DNA of 64,000 nt, taken from positions 1 to 64,000 of the forward strand of contig CAUYLG010041516.1 of the NCBI GenBank assembly GCA_963573385.1. The letters are read 5' to 3'. A program made the position numbers and the translations under genes. The notes under the pieces were generated by a model. The model was not told the DNA's origin and did no database searches. It saw only the letters and a program-made list of their open reading frames with translations. Source of the stretch: Cacajao melanocephalus. Taxonomy: Eukaryota > Chordata > Mammalia > Primates > Pitheciidae. Below are positions 27,485 to 39,824 of this stretch, piece after piece. How positions within the stretch are numbered: the first letter of the stretch is position 1; every line of letters starts with the position of its first letter.

Positions 27485-29316
27485 TGATATAGTGGGGCTG
27501 TGTCCCCACACAAATCTCATCTTGAATTGTAAATTGTAGCTTCCATAATTCCTATGAGTGGTTGAAAGGACCCACTGGGAGGTAACTGAATCATGGAGAC
27601 AGGTCTTTCCCATACTGTTAATGCGAGCGTGAATAAGTCTCATGAGATCTGAGGGTTTTATAAAGAGGAGTGTCCCTGCACATGTTCTTTTGCCTACCTC
27701 CATGTAAGACATAACTTTTCTCCTCCTTCGCTTTCCACCATGATTGTAAGGCCTTTCCACCCTTTGCATTTGTGAGTCAATTAGACCTTTTTCCTTTATA
27801 CATTACCCAATTTCGATGCATCTTTATTAGCAGCATGAGAAGTAACTAATATGGTAAATTAGAGCTGGGTAGTGGGGTGCTACTGTAAAGATACCTGAAA
27901 ATTTGGAAGTGCCTTTGGAATTGGGTAACAGGCAGAGTTTGGAACAGTGTGGAGCACTGAGAAGACAGGAAGACATGGGAAAGTTTGTAACTTCCTAGAG
28001 ACTTCTTGATGGTTTTAACCAAAATGCTGATAGTGATATGGACAATAAAATCCAGGTTGAGGTGGTCTCAGATGGAGATGAGGAACTTTTGGGGAACTGG
28101 AATAAAGATTACTTTTGTTATGCTTTAGCAAAAAGACTGATGCCCCTGCCCTAGAGATTTGTGAAACTTTTCTAAAGAAATTTCTAAGCAGCAAAGCATT
28201 CAAGTGGTGATTTGGGGGCTGTTAAAAGTTTTCCATTTTGTGTATTCACAAAGTTATGGCTTGGATTTAGAACTTACGTTTAAAAAGGAAGCAGAACATA
28301 AAAGTTTGGAAAATTTGCAGCCTGATGATGTGATAGAAAAGAAAACCCCATTTTCTGAGGAGAAATTCAAGCTGGCTGTGGAAAACTGCATAAGTCACAA
28401 GGGGCCAAATGTTAATCACCAAGACAATGGGGAAAATGTCTCTAGGGCATGTCAGAGGTCTTCACAGCAGCCCCTCCCATCACAGGACCACAGGATTAGG
28501 AGGAAAAAATGGTTTTGTGGGCTGGACCCAGAACCTTAGTGCTTCGTGCCATCTCAGGACTTAGTGCTCTGCATTCTAGCCATGGATAAAAGGGGCCAAT
28601 GTACAGATCAGGCCATTGCTTTGGAGGGTGCAAGCCTGAAGCCTTGGTGGCTTACACATTCTGTTGAGCCTGTGAGTGCACGGAAATCAAGAATTAAAGT
28701 TTTGGAACCTCTGCCTATATTTCAGAGGATGTATGGAAATGCCTGGATGTTAGGGGTTTGCTGCAGGGGCAGATCCTTCATGGAGAACCTCGGCTAGGGC
28801 AGTGCAGAAGGGAAATATGGGATAGGCAGGGGTTTGCTGCAGGGGCAGATCCCTCATGGAGAACCTCAGCTAGGGCAGTGCAGAAGGGAAATATGGGGTA
28901 GGAGCCCTGAAACAGAGTCCACAGTGGGGCACTGCTTAGCAGAGCTGTGAGAAGGGGTCACTGTCCTCCTCCAGACACCAGAATGGTAGATCCACTGAGA
29001 GTTTGCACTGTGTGTCTGGAAAAGCCAAAGAAACTCCACACCAGCTCATGAAAGCAGCCAGTAGGAGGTATTTCCTGTGCTGTTCTAGTGATAATAAGTA
29101 AGTCTCATGAGATTTGATGGTTTTGTAATGGGAAGATCCCCTGCACCTGCTTTCTTGCCTGCCATCATGTAAGCTATGACTTTGCTCTTCCTTCACCTTC
29201 TACCGTGATTGTGAGGACTCTCCAGTCATGTGAAACTGTGAGTCAAACCTTTTTCCTTTATAAATTTCTCAGTTTCTGGTATGTCTTTATTTGCAGCATG
29301 AGAATGAACTAATAAC
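27485..29316 (+). mobile_element. ERVL-MaLR (THE1/MST-type) provirus, decayed
   Basis: 5' LTR at about 27485-27850 (TGATATAGTGGGGCTGTGTC ... TTATTAGCAGCATGAGAAGT). MaLR internal sequence runs from about 27851 to 29080 (TTGGAAGTGCCTTTGGAATT). A 5'-truncated 3' LTR follows at about 29083-29316. The element is a non-autonomous relic. Frames of 111, 83 and 86 codons in the internal part are remnants without intact domains. The ends show no clear target-site duplication (ACTAG versus CTTGC). Confidence 0.9.
28752..28903. repeat. 76-bp tandem duplication in the MaLR internal region
   Basis: AGGGGTTTGCTGCAGGGGCA starts at 28752 and again at 28828. The two 76-bp units differ at only a few positions, so the duplication is much younger than the element that carries it. 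Confidence 0.93.
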
Positions 29317-29319
29317 ACT

Positions 29320-30120
29320 TGCAACATTTTAACAAACAAATTGGATAAAGTTTTGATAAATATCTTATAAATGTGCCCTTATATGTACCAGAAGCTTAGA
29401 GCAATACCTGGTATATAAAATGTCTGTTTCATAAATATTTTAAAATTATTGTGTGATTCATTTAGATCCTCCAAATTAGAATATTTTCCATCTATTTTAA
29501 AAAGTTAGTAACTATGAATAATGTTAAATAATTTTGGATTGTAAATCTTAATTTCTCCTACATAGCATAAAGTAGCTTGAGTGATATAGTTTGAGCTTCA
29601 TATGATAGTTTAAGCTTCAAATGATATCTAATATTTTAATTGATATGATTTATAGAAAGTGTCTTTGTATGTTATATGTGTATGTATCTCATCTATATCT
29701 ATGTCATTATTTTAGAATAATTTTTGAATTATATAAAGATATTTCGAGATTGCTTATTTGCACTGATATATTTGTGTAGAAGGCCACTTTTCAGAGTACA
29801 GTTTAGATGAAAAAGAGATCATGTCATAAATGTCTCAGTTGTACAATTACTTCACAGAAAGCAAAACTTTGAAATCTTTTCCTTGATATCACTATTAAAA
29901 GTGGATATAATTTTATATATGCATTAAATTATTAATTGATTTTAATACAACCAATGTAGAATTACAGAACAGTAGATCAAGAATATTTTGTTATAAACTT
30001 TAGATATAGAACTATGTAACAAACCTGCATGATCTGCCCATGTATCTGAGAACTTAAAGTAAAATAAATATTTTTTTAAAAAGTAAAATATTTATACAAT
30101 AAAAAACTCTAAAACATTGA
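29320..30120. other. AT-rich intronic DNA, nothing recognised
   Basis: No repeat or coding signal that I can support. Confidence 0.5.
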
Positions 30121-30124
30121 TGTA

Positions 30125-31880
30125 AGAAATTGTAGAGGACACCAAAAAGTGGAAATACATTCCACATTCATGGATTGGAAGAATCAATATTGTTAAAATG
30201 TCCATACCTTCCAAAGTAATCTACAGATTTAATGCAATTCATATTAAAATACCAATGATATTCTTCACATAAATAAAAAAAAAAATCCTAAAATGTATAT
30301 GGAACCACAAAAGACCCAGAATAACCAAAGCTATCATAAGCCAAAGGAACAAAACTGGAGGAATCACATTAACTGGCTAAAATTATAATATAGAGCTAAA
30401 GTAACCAAAATGGCATGGTACTGGCATGAAAAAGACAGACCAGTGGAATAGAATAGGGAACCTAGAAATAAATTCATACATCTACAGTAAATTCATTTTC
30501 ATCAAAGCTTCAAAGAACATACATTGAAGAAAGGACAGTCTCTTCAATAAATGACAGTGAGCAAACTAGATATCCATATACAGAAGAAAGAAATTAGACT
30601 ACTATTTTTTGCCATGTACAAAAATCTCACCAAATGGATTGAAAGACTTAAATCTAATACCTCAAACTATAAAACTACAAAAAGAAAACACTGGGAAACT
30701 CTTCAGGACATTGGAGTAGGCGAAGACTTCTTGAGCAATATCTCATAGACCCAGACAATCAAAGGAAACATGGACAAATGGGATCACAACCAATTAAAAA
30801 GCTTCTGCACAGAAAAAAAAATTAACAAACTGAAGAGACAACTCACAGAGTTCAAGAAAATATTTTCAAACTACCCATCTGACAAGGAATTAATAACCAA
30901 GATACATAAGGAGTTAAAACAACTGCATAAGAAAAAAATCAAATAATCAGATTTAAAAATGGGAAAAATATCTAAATAGACATTTCTGAAAAAAAGATGT
31001 AAGAATAACAGGCAAATGAAAAGGTGGTCAAAATCACTGACCATTGGAGAAATGCAAATCAAAACTACAGTGAGACATCATCTCACTCTAGTTAAAATGG
31101 CTTTTATCCAAAGGACAAGCAATAAAAAATGTGAGTGAAGATGCGGAGAAAAAGGAACCCTTGTACATTGTTGGTAGGAATGCAGATTTGTACAATGACT
31201 ATGGAGAACAGTTTGGAGGTTCCTTAAAAACCTAAAAATAGAGCTACCATACAATCCAGCAGTCCCACTATACTCAAAATAAAGGAAATCAGTATATTAT
31301 AGAGATACCTGCTCTCTCATGTTTATTGCAGCTCTTTCACAATAGTACATATTTGGAAGCAGCCTAAATGTCCATCAACAGATAAATGGAAAAAGAAAAT
31401 GCTGTACATATACACATGGAGTATTATTCAGCCACTGAAAAGAAAGAGATCCTGTTCTTTTCAATACATGAATGGAACTGGAGATAATTATCTTAAATGA
31501 AATTATCTTTGGGAGCTAACAAACTCATGGAGACAGAGAGTAGAAAGATGGTTAATAGAGGATGGAAAAGGTAGTTGGGGGTGAGGTAAGTGGGGGATAT
31601 TTAATGGGTACAAACGTACGGTTAGAATAAGTAAGTCCTGTATTTTTTCACATGAAAGAGTGACTATAGAAGAAAGATGGCTTAATTGTACACTTGAAAA
31701 TAACTAAAAGTAATTGAATTGTTTGAAACACAAAGGATAAACTCTTGAGATAAGGGATACTCTATTTACTCTGATGTAATTATTATGCATTGCATGCCTG
31801 TGTCAAAATATCTTATGTAAGCCATAAATATATATGCCTACTAAGTATCCACAAAAAAATAAAAATGACTATTAAAAATA
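30125..31880 (+). mobile_element. L1 3' portion, plus strand, 5'-truncated
   Basis: ORF2 reverse-transcriptase/C-terminal remnants (GGAACCACAAAAGACCCAGA; CATTGTTGGTAGGAATGCAG; GAGTATTATTCAGCCACTGA) followed by a 3' UTR and an A-rich end. It has multiple stops; the 65- and 63-codon frames are fragments. Confidence 0.93.
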
Positions 31881-32236
31881 AACAAAACGTAAATGTGTCA
31901 ATATTGTAGAGGCTGTTCAGAAGCACTAAGTTACATCCAGGAGATCATACTAATCTTGATCTTCTATGCACAAATACTTCTCTTTGTGACAGACTTCCTA
32001 AAACCTGGGTAAACAAACTCATCAAATATTCAACTGCTTTGAGACCTGGCCAAATACTTTATAGAGTTTTAAAACTAGAATTTACAAGTTTTAATATTAT
32101 GTCTTATATTTTTCTGCAAAAAGAATAAAGTTCTACCTCATATTTACATCTAGAAAATAATTTTGAAAGGTGCATAATAGAAACCAAGTAGAGGTATGCT
32201 CCAAATAAGGACATTTGGTCAATGATGGACTGCTTA

Positions 32237-34210
<1,974 letters not shown>

Positions 34211-34511
34211 GATTTTGCTATAATGCATATATACATGTCTCTTTCATTGAGTGCCCTTTATTTGTCAGGTGCTATTCTAAGCATAGTTGATATGTCTGTG
34301 ACAAAGCAGAAACAAATTCTGCTTTTTAAAATAAAATCTTTATTATAGTTGAGAGGAACAGATATTAAAACATATAAACAAGTTAATTGTATAGAATATT
34401 GGACAGTGAAAAGTGCTATGGATGAAACAAAGCAGAAAGACCCAAAGGACATGTAGTCAGGGAAGGTCTAGCAATTTCAAATAGAGTGATTAGGGAAGGT
34501 GTATGAATTTT

Positions 34512-35498
34512 CTATTTCTATGTAACAAATTACCAAAAATTTAGCAGCTTAACCAACCCACATTTATTCCATAGTCAGCATACCTGTCCTTTCTTCAATC
34601 AAGATGTTGGCTATGGTGTATTCTCATCTGGAGGATTGTCTGTGGAAAATGTCCACTTCCAAGCTTTCTAAGGCTATTGGTGAAATTCATTTCCTTGTGG
34701 TAGTAGGACTGAGAGTCTGGGCTTCTTACTGGGTTTCAGCAATTAGAAGCTGCCAGCAGTTTCTTGTCCCAGGGATCTTTCACAAAACCCACTTAAAACA
34801 TGACAGTTGCTGAGACCAGCTCAGTTGTAGAGACCCCAACCCAGGCTGTATTGCAGAAATTAAGAAACAGTAACAAAGATAGATTGTAAAGTGGGATTAG
34901 AGTGGGACGTCAGGGGACTGACAGCATTTCCCAGCTGAAAGCCCAGAGCGGACTCTGACCTACATATTTATTTTTTGTGAACAAATGATTATTTTTAATA
35001 AGCAGATGCTCAGTGTTTCTTTATAAAATAAAGATACACTAAACAGGCAGATAGTGCCTGTTCACTACTAAAATAGAAATAAGCTAGAAAGCGCTCTTTG
35101 TGAGCCAGCAATAGGGACAAGGTCATGTATCCTGTGTTTTGGGAACTGGCTTAACTAGTGCATGACTGGTATATATTGCTTACTATTCTAGCAGTTTTCT
35201 GCCTGGGGATGGCTTGGTGTTTCTTGCCATTGCCCCTCAGCAAACAACATATCCTCCATCACACACACATTAAGACCTTCTCCCAACACAGCTTATTCAA
35301 AATTATCAAGGAAGAGTCTCTCTTTCCATTCTGCTAAGCATATAAAGCAACCTAGTCAATGGAGTGCTATCTCACCTATTTTTCGTATTTTGTCAGTTAG
35401 AAATAAGTCACAGGTTCCATCCACATGCAAGGGAGGGGAATTATATAAAGGCATGACCCATTGGGAGTACTTTAGAGTGTGTTCACCATAGAAGTCCA
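34512..35498. mobile_element. Old LTR-like repeat, itself interrupted
   Basis: TTCTATTTCTATGTAACAAA ... CAGCAGTTTCTTGTCCCAG and, after 35290, AGTTAGAAATAAGTCACAGG ... ATTGGGAGTAC are the two ends of a repeat of the same family as 48535-49138. A younger LTR sits in the middle. An ERVL/MLT-type origin is likely but not certain. Confidence 0.55.
34811..35290 (+). mobile_element. Solo LTR (ERV1-type suspected) inside the older LTR
   Basis: A 480-bp unit starts TGAGACCAGCTCAGTTG and ends CCAACACA. It contains an AATAAAG hexamer and lies exactly where the older repeat is broken. I recognise it as a primate endogenous retroviral LTR but not the family. Only a 2-bp overlap (GC) is seen at its ends, so the target-site duplication is decayed or misplaced. 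Confidence 0.65.
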
Positions 35499-35824
35499 CA
35501 TTGAGAAGGTGACATTTGAGCATAGACTTGTAAGAAATGTGAAATAAGCTGAACAGATATCTCAGGGAAAACTCTCCAGACAGAGAGAACATTCAGAGTA
35601 AAATAATAATGAATTGCAGGTCTTTTCTTTTTTTTTTCACCGCTCCTAGTTGTATGATAACACAGATGCTCTTTAGCCGCAAGTTTTAAGAGTGGGGAAA
35701 AGAGTTCTCTTAACCACAACATTGGGCAAGTGACATTTGATGGAGGAAAAGAAAAGTCAGCCTGGTTTACAGATGGTCCTATGTGACATGCACACACCAC
35801 TTGAAATAGACAACTGCAACACTA

Positions 35825-35829
<5 letters not shown>

Positions 35830-35855
<26 letters not shown>

Positions 35856-36121
35856 GAGATGGATTCTTACTCTGTTGCCCAGGCTGGAGTGCAGTGGCAT
35901 GATCTTGGCTCACTGCAACCTCCACCTCCTGTTCAAAAGATTCTCCTGCCTCAGCCTTCTAGAGGCACATGCCATCATGCCCGGCTATTTATTGTATTTT
36001 TAGAAGAGATGGGGTTTCATCATGTCGGCCAGGCTAGTCTCAAACTCCTGGCTTCAGGTGATTCACCCACCATGGCCTCCCAAAGTGCTGGGATTACAGG
36101 CATGAACCACTGCACCCAGCC
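35830..36121 (-). mobile_element. Alu, antisense
   Basis: Poly(T) of about 25 nt, then an inverted Alu with a small internal deletion around CTTCTAGAGGCACATGCC. Its 88- and 96-codon plus-strand frames are Alu artefacts. Confidence 0.95.
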
Positions 36122-36409
36122 TTTTTGGGACTACCATGAAGAGCAGTGATGATAGGAATTCCTCTCAATGGGAAGAACATCAAGTGTAAATTTTGTCATT
36201 CATTGATTTTAGAAGGAGAAACAGCCAGGTATAGAATTACACACCAATTCATGAGCTGTGGCCAATAGGTTGGCTGGATGGTTAGAAACTTGCAAGAAAC
36301 AGGATTTAAAACTTGGTAACAAGAAAGACTAGGTATGTGGATAGACTTCTCTGAATGGGAGAAAAACAGAAAGACATTTGTGTCCCACATAAATGCTCAT
36401 CGAAAGGTC

Positions 36410-37990
36410 ATCTCAGCAGAGAAGAATTACATTAATCATGTTTGACCTGGCTATGGCCATCACTGAGTGCTCAATCTGCTAGCAGCAACAGAGACTGCCA
36501 CTGATCCCTGATACAGGACTATTCTCTGGAGTGATCAGCCAGCTGCCTGGTGGGAGATTGAGTACATTGGATGGCTTTCATCACGAAAGGGGCAGTGTTA
36601 CCTTCTTCCTAGAAGAGAAACTTACTCTTTAAGTATTGATTTACCCTTCCTGCACTCAATGATTCTCACAAAACTATCATCTGTAGACTGCCTTATCTGC
36701 ATTTATGGTATTCCACACACAACATTTCTCTAATCAAGGTACTAATTTCACAGCAAATGAAGTATTGCAGTGGATCCAGGCTGACGAAATTCACTTCTCT
36801 TACCATGTTTTCTATTACCCTGAAGAAACTGCTTTGATAGAATGGTAGAAGGGCCTTTTCAAAGTTCAGTTACATAGGAAACTCTTAAAAAGAGCAAGGA
36901 ATGGGTGAAAAAAGATATTTTGCTCTCTTTATATGTTGAAACAGGCACTTTACACTAAACACTTAGTTTAATGTGCCATAGTGGCTGATAGTTTGGAATA
37001 CCATAATATATATAACCCTCTCCTACTGGTGGATGTCTAGGTTGTTTGTTTCTCATTATTGCAAACAGGTATATAGTGGTGAAGTATTTTTACATGTATA
37101 TGTGTACATGTGCAAGTATCTCTGAGGGATAAATTACTTGAAAATAAAAGTTGTTGGAGCAAAGCATATATATGTATTTTGAATTTAAATTTTAAAATAA
37201 ATACTATTTGATTACCCTCCTCCACCCCAAAAAAGAAAATTGAGTTACAACTCCAGCCAGGTGGCAATACCAGGCAGGGTTTTGGTAAAATGCTCCAGAA
37301 GGCTGTATATGTTCTGAATTAGCATCCAATATATGATGTTGTTTTCCTTATGGCCAGGATTCATGGTTTCAGGAATCAGGAGGTTAACATGGGACAGGCA
37401 CACTCCCTATTACCACTATTGACCTACTTGCTAGCAAATTTTTTGCTTCCTACTTATGCAACCTTATGTTCTGCTGGCCTAAAGGTCTTAGTTCCAAAGG
37501 AAGGAATCCTTTCATCAGGAGACATATTAATTATTCCACTGAACTGGAAGATAAGACACAGTGGATTAAGCTAGAGCTATCCACTTTGGGCTGCTTATGT
37601 CTCTGAATCAACAGGCAAAGAAGGGAGTTACTGTGCTGGGTGGGATGATTGACTTTAATTACTAAGGTGAAATTGGACTGTTACTCCACAAGGGAGGTAA
37701 AGAAGATTATATCTGGAATACAGGACCCCATAGGGCACATCTTAGTATTACCATGTCCTGTGACTGACATCAGTGAAAAAATACAACAATTCAGGCAAGA
37801 CTAATAATGGACACAACCCTCAAAATGAAGGCTTGAAGCATTCTGCTAGTCAAGGAATGACTATCAGTTGAGGTGCTTGCTGAGGGTAAAGGCAATGGGT
37901 AATAAAAGAACGCATTTGTAAATACTGGCAATAACCATGTGGCCAGTTACAGAAATGAGGAATTGACATGAGAATATTTTCCTCGTTTTA
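36410..37990 (+). mobile_element. ERVL (HERV-L-like) pol relic: integrase and dUTPase remnants
   Basis: About 36480-36870 resembles the ERVL integrase core region in conceptual translation, and about 37450-37800 resembles the ERVL C-terminal dUTPase (short readable piece: VPKEGILSSGDILIIPLNWK). The order integrase then dUTPase is typical of ERVL pol. The frames are broken by stops and a 368-bp insertion (36875-37242), so no functional protein is possible. No LTR is attached on either side within what I can see. Confidence 0.8.
36875..37242. mobile_element. Insertion inside the ERVL relic, family unknown
   Basis: AGTTACA at 36868-36874 and 37243-37249 brackets 368 bp that break the integrase region. 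The right end is A-rich (CCCCAAAAAAGAAAATTG). The content resembles an old LINE-derived segment (TTGCAAACAGGTATATAG...). Confidence 0.6.
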
Positions 37991-37995
37991 CATAA

Positions 37996-38036
37996 ATATT
38001 TGTGTGTGTGTGTGTGTGTATGTGTGTGTGTGTATA
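37996..38036. repeat. (TG)n microsatellite with TA interruption
   Basis: TGTGTG runs broken by TATG, just after the ERVL relic. Confidence 0.92.
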
Positions 38037-38140
38037 CTAGTTGCCCCTTATCTGCATGGGACACATTCCAAAAGCCCCAGTGGATGCCTAAAACCACACA
38101 TAATATCAAATCCTATGTTTAGTGACTTTTCATATATACA

Positions 38141-38174
38141 TGTGTGTGTATACACACACACACACACACACACC
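38141..38174. repeat. Self-complementary (TG)n-TA-(CA)n microsatellite
   Basis: The 20 bases at 38141-38160 are a perfect palindrome of TG units, TA and CA units. The CA run continues to about 38173. It could form a cruciform or Z-DNA. Confidence 0.93.
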
Positions 38175-38227
38175 CCTATGATATAGTTTAATTTATAAAC
38201 TAGACACAGTAAGAAAATAACAATGAG

Positions 38228-38438
38228 GGAGAGGAGCATCACACACTAGGGCCTGTTGGGGGTGAGGTAGGAGAGGGACAGTGGGGGGTGGGGAGGTTGG
38301 GGAGGGATAACATGGGGAGAAATGCCAGATGTAGGTGATGAGGGGATGGAGGCAGCAAACCACCTTGTCATGTATGTACCTATGCAACAATCCTACATGA
38401 TCTGTACATGTACCCCAGAACCTAAAGTACAATAAAAA
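38228..38438 (+). mobile_element. L1 3' UTR, plus strand, severely 5'-truncated
   Basis: G-rich L1 3' UTR (GAGCATCACACACTAGGGCC; GGGGGGTGGGGAGGTTGGGG) ending ACATGTACCCCAGAACCTAA, AATAAA and a short A tail. TAACAATGA at about 38218-38226 and again after the tail (about 38447-38455) is the likely target-site duplication. Same 3' UTR type as at 17.6 kb. Confidence 0.92.
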
Positions 38439-38934
38439 AAGGCATTAACAATGATAACTAATAATAAAATAGAACAATCATAACAATATACTGTAATATA
38501 AGTTATGGGAATATGATCTTTTTCTTTTTTTCCAAAATATCTGATTGTACTATGCTCATCTATTTTTAGAACACAGTTGACTGTGAGTAACTAAAACTGC
38601 AGAGAAGGGGAGACTGCACACACACACGCATATTTGTTTTTCTTTTTTATCCTTTTATGAGATGACATAATATGTATTGAATTACAACATAGTATTTAAG
38701 TGTTGTTGATTTTACATAATAGTATTAAAGTTATGAGATTTTAAGGAGAAAAGTGAATATTACCCAATGACTTTGAATTATCTTCTGGGGAAAGGATAGG
38801 TATGTTTTGGGTTGCATGCTGGATAGTTGTATCATGTTTGACAGAGTGTAATCTTGTTATTGTGTTTATTTGGAGATTAAGTTTGGGTTAAGGAGATGTG
38901 TATGGGTGCCAAGTTAACTTAGAAATAGGTGAAC

Positions 38935-39125
38935 TTGTGATGCTTAATTTCATGTGTCAACTTGACTAGGCCATGATATCTATATATTGGTCAAACACCA
39001 GTCTGCATTTTATTATGAATCTGTTTTTTAGATAAGATCAATATTTAAATCAGTAGACTTTTAGTGAAGTAGATTACCCTTCATAATGTGGTGAGCCCCA
39101 TTTAATCAATTAAAGCAGAGTAGAA
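38935..39125 (+). repeat. LTR-like old repeat, 5' part
   Basis: GCTTAATTTCATGTGTCAAC, TTGACTAGGCC and TTTAATCAATTAAAGCAGAG follow the order of a common mammalian LTR-type repeat whose name I cannot give with certainty. It is truncated on the right by L1-like DNA. Confidence 0.5.
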
Positions 39126-39149
39126 AAATCAGAAGGTTCTTAGTCTTTT

Positions 39150-39490
39150 TTATTTTTATTTTTTCAAACTCTTAGGAATAAATTTATTGAAAGGTTTCCA
39201 AGAAATATACTCTGGCAACTACTAATATTACTTAGCAAAATTAAAGACCTAGATAAATGAAAAGATATATTGTAATCATAGATTGGAAAAGTTTAGTATT
39301 TTTATATGTTTATTATCTTTAAATTTACCTACAGAATCAATCAAAATCCCAGCAGAGCTTTTCATGAAAGTTGATAACTTGATTCTAAAATTCATATTGA
39401 AATGCAAAGGACTAGCCTGGAAAATCTTGAAGATTAAGAAGAGTTGAAAACAACTTGATTTTGAGATTTACACAGGAGTGTCTTCAATAG
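39150..39490 (+). mobile_element. Old L1/HAL1-like fragment
   Basis: CAATCAAAATCCCAGCAGAG and AAATTCATATTGAAATGCAAA are L1 ORF2-type motifs on the plus strand. The fragment is degraded. Confidence 0.65.
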
Positions 39491-39531
39491 CATCACTGAA
39501 ATACAACAACAGCCTTCATTAGATTACTTAC

Positions 39532-39822
39532 GCATTTTTTTTTTTTGAGGAGTCTTATAATGTTACCAGGCTGGAGTGCAGTGGCATGGTCTTGGTTCAC
39601 TACAACCTCCCCCTCATGGGTTTAAACAACTCTCTTGTCTCAGCCTCCCGAGTAGCTAGGATTACAGGCACGTGCAACCACGCCCAGCTAATTTTTGTAT
39701 TTTTAGTAGAGACAGGGTTTCACCATATTGGCCAGGCTGAAATCAATCTCTTGACTTGTGATCTGCCCACCACGCCCTCCCAAAGTGCTAGGATTACAGG
39801 CGTGAGCCACCACCATGCCCAG
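39532..39822 (-). mobile_element. Alu, antisense
   Basis: Short poly(T), then a full inverted Alu ending CATGCCCAGCC. A 94-codon plus-strand frame is an Alu artefact. Confidence 0.93.
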
Positions 39823-39824
39823 CC

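Larger units (their letters stand above)
34215..35620. repeat. Ancient interspersed repeat split by an LTR nest
   Basis: The left part (about 34230-34505, TTTCATTGAGTGCCCTTTAT ... AGGGAAGGTGTATG) and right part (about 35500-35620, TTGAGAAGGTGACATTTGAG) are the two halves of one old mammalian repeat that normally run together. About 1 kb of LTR sequence separates them. Family name not assigned (L2/MIR age). Confidence 0.6.

Noticed and set aside
28204..28797. Adjacent 111- and 83-codon plus-strand frames
   Set aside because: They lie in the internal region of a MaLR relic, which is non-autonomous and has no intact domain.
38141..38174. Possible rho-independent terminator or operator-like palindrome
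   Set aside because: It is a TG/CA microsatellite in a primate intron; bacterial signals do not apply.
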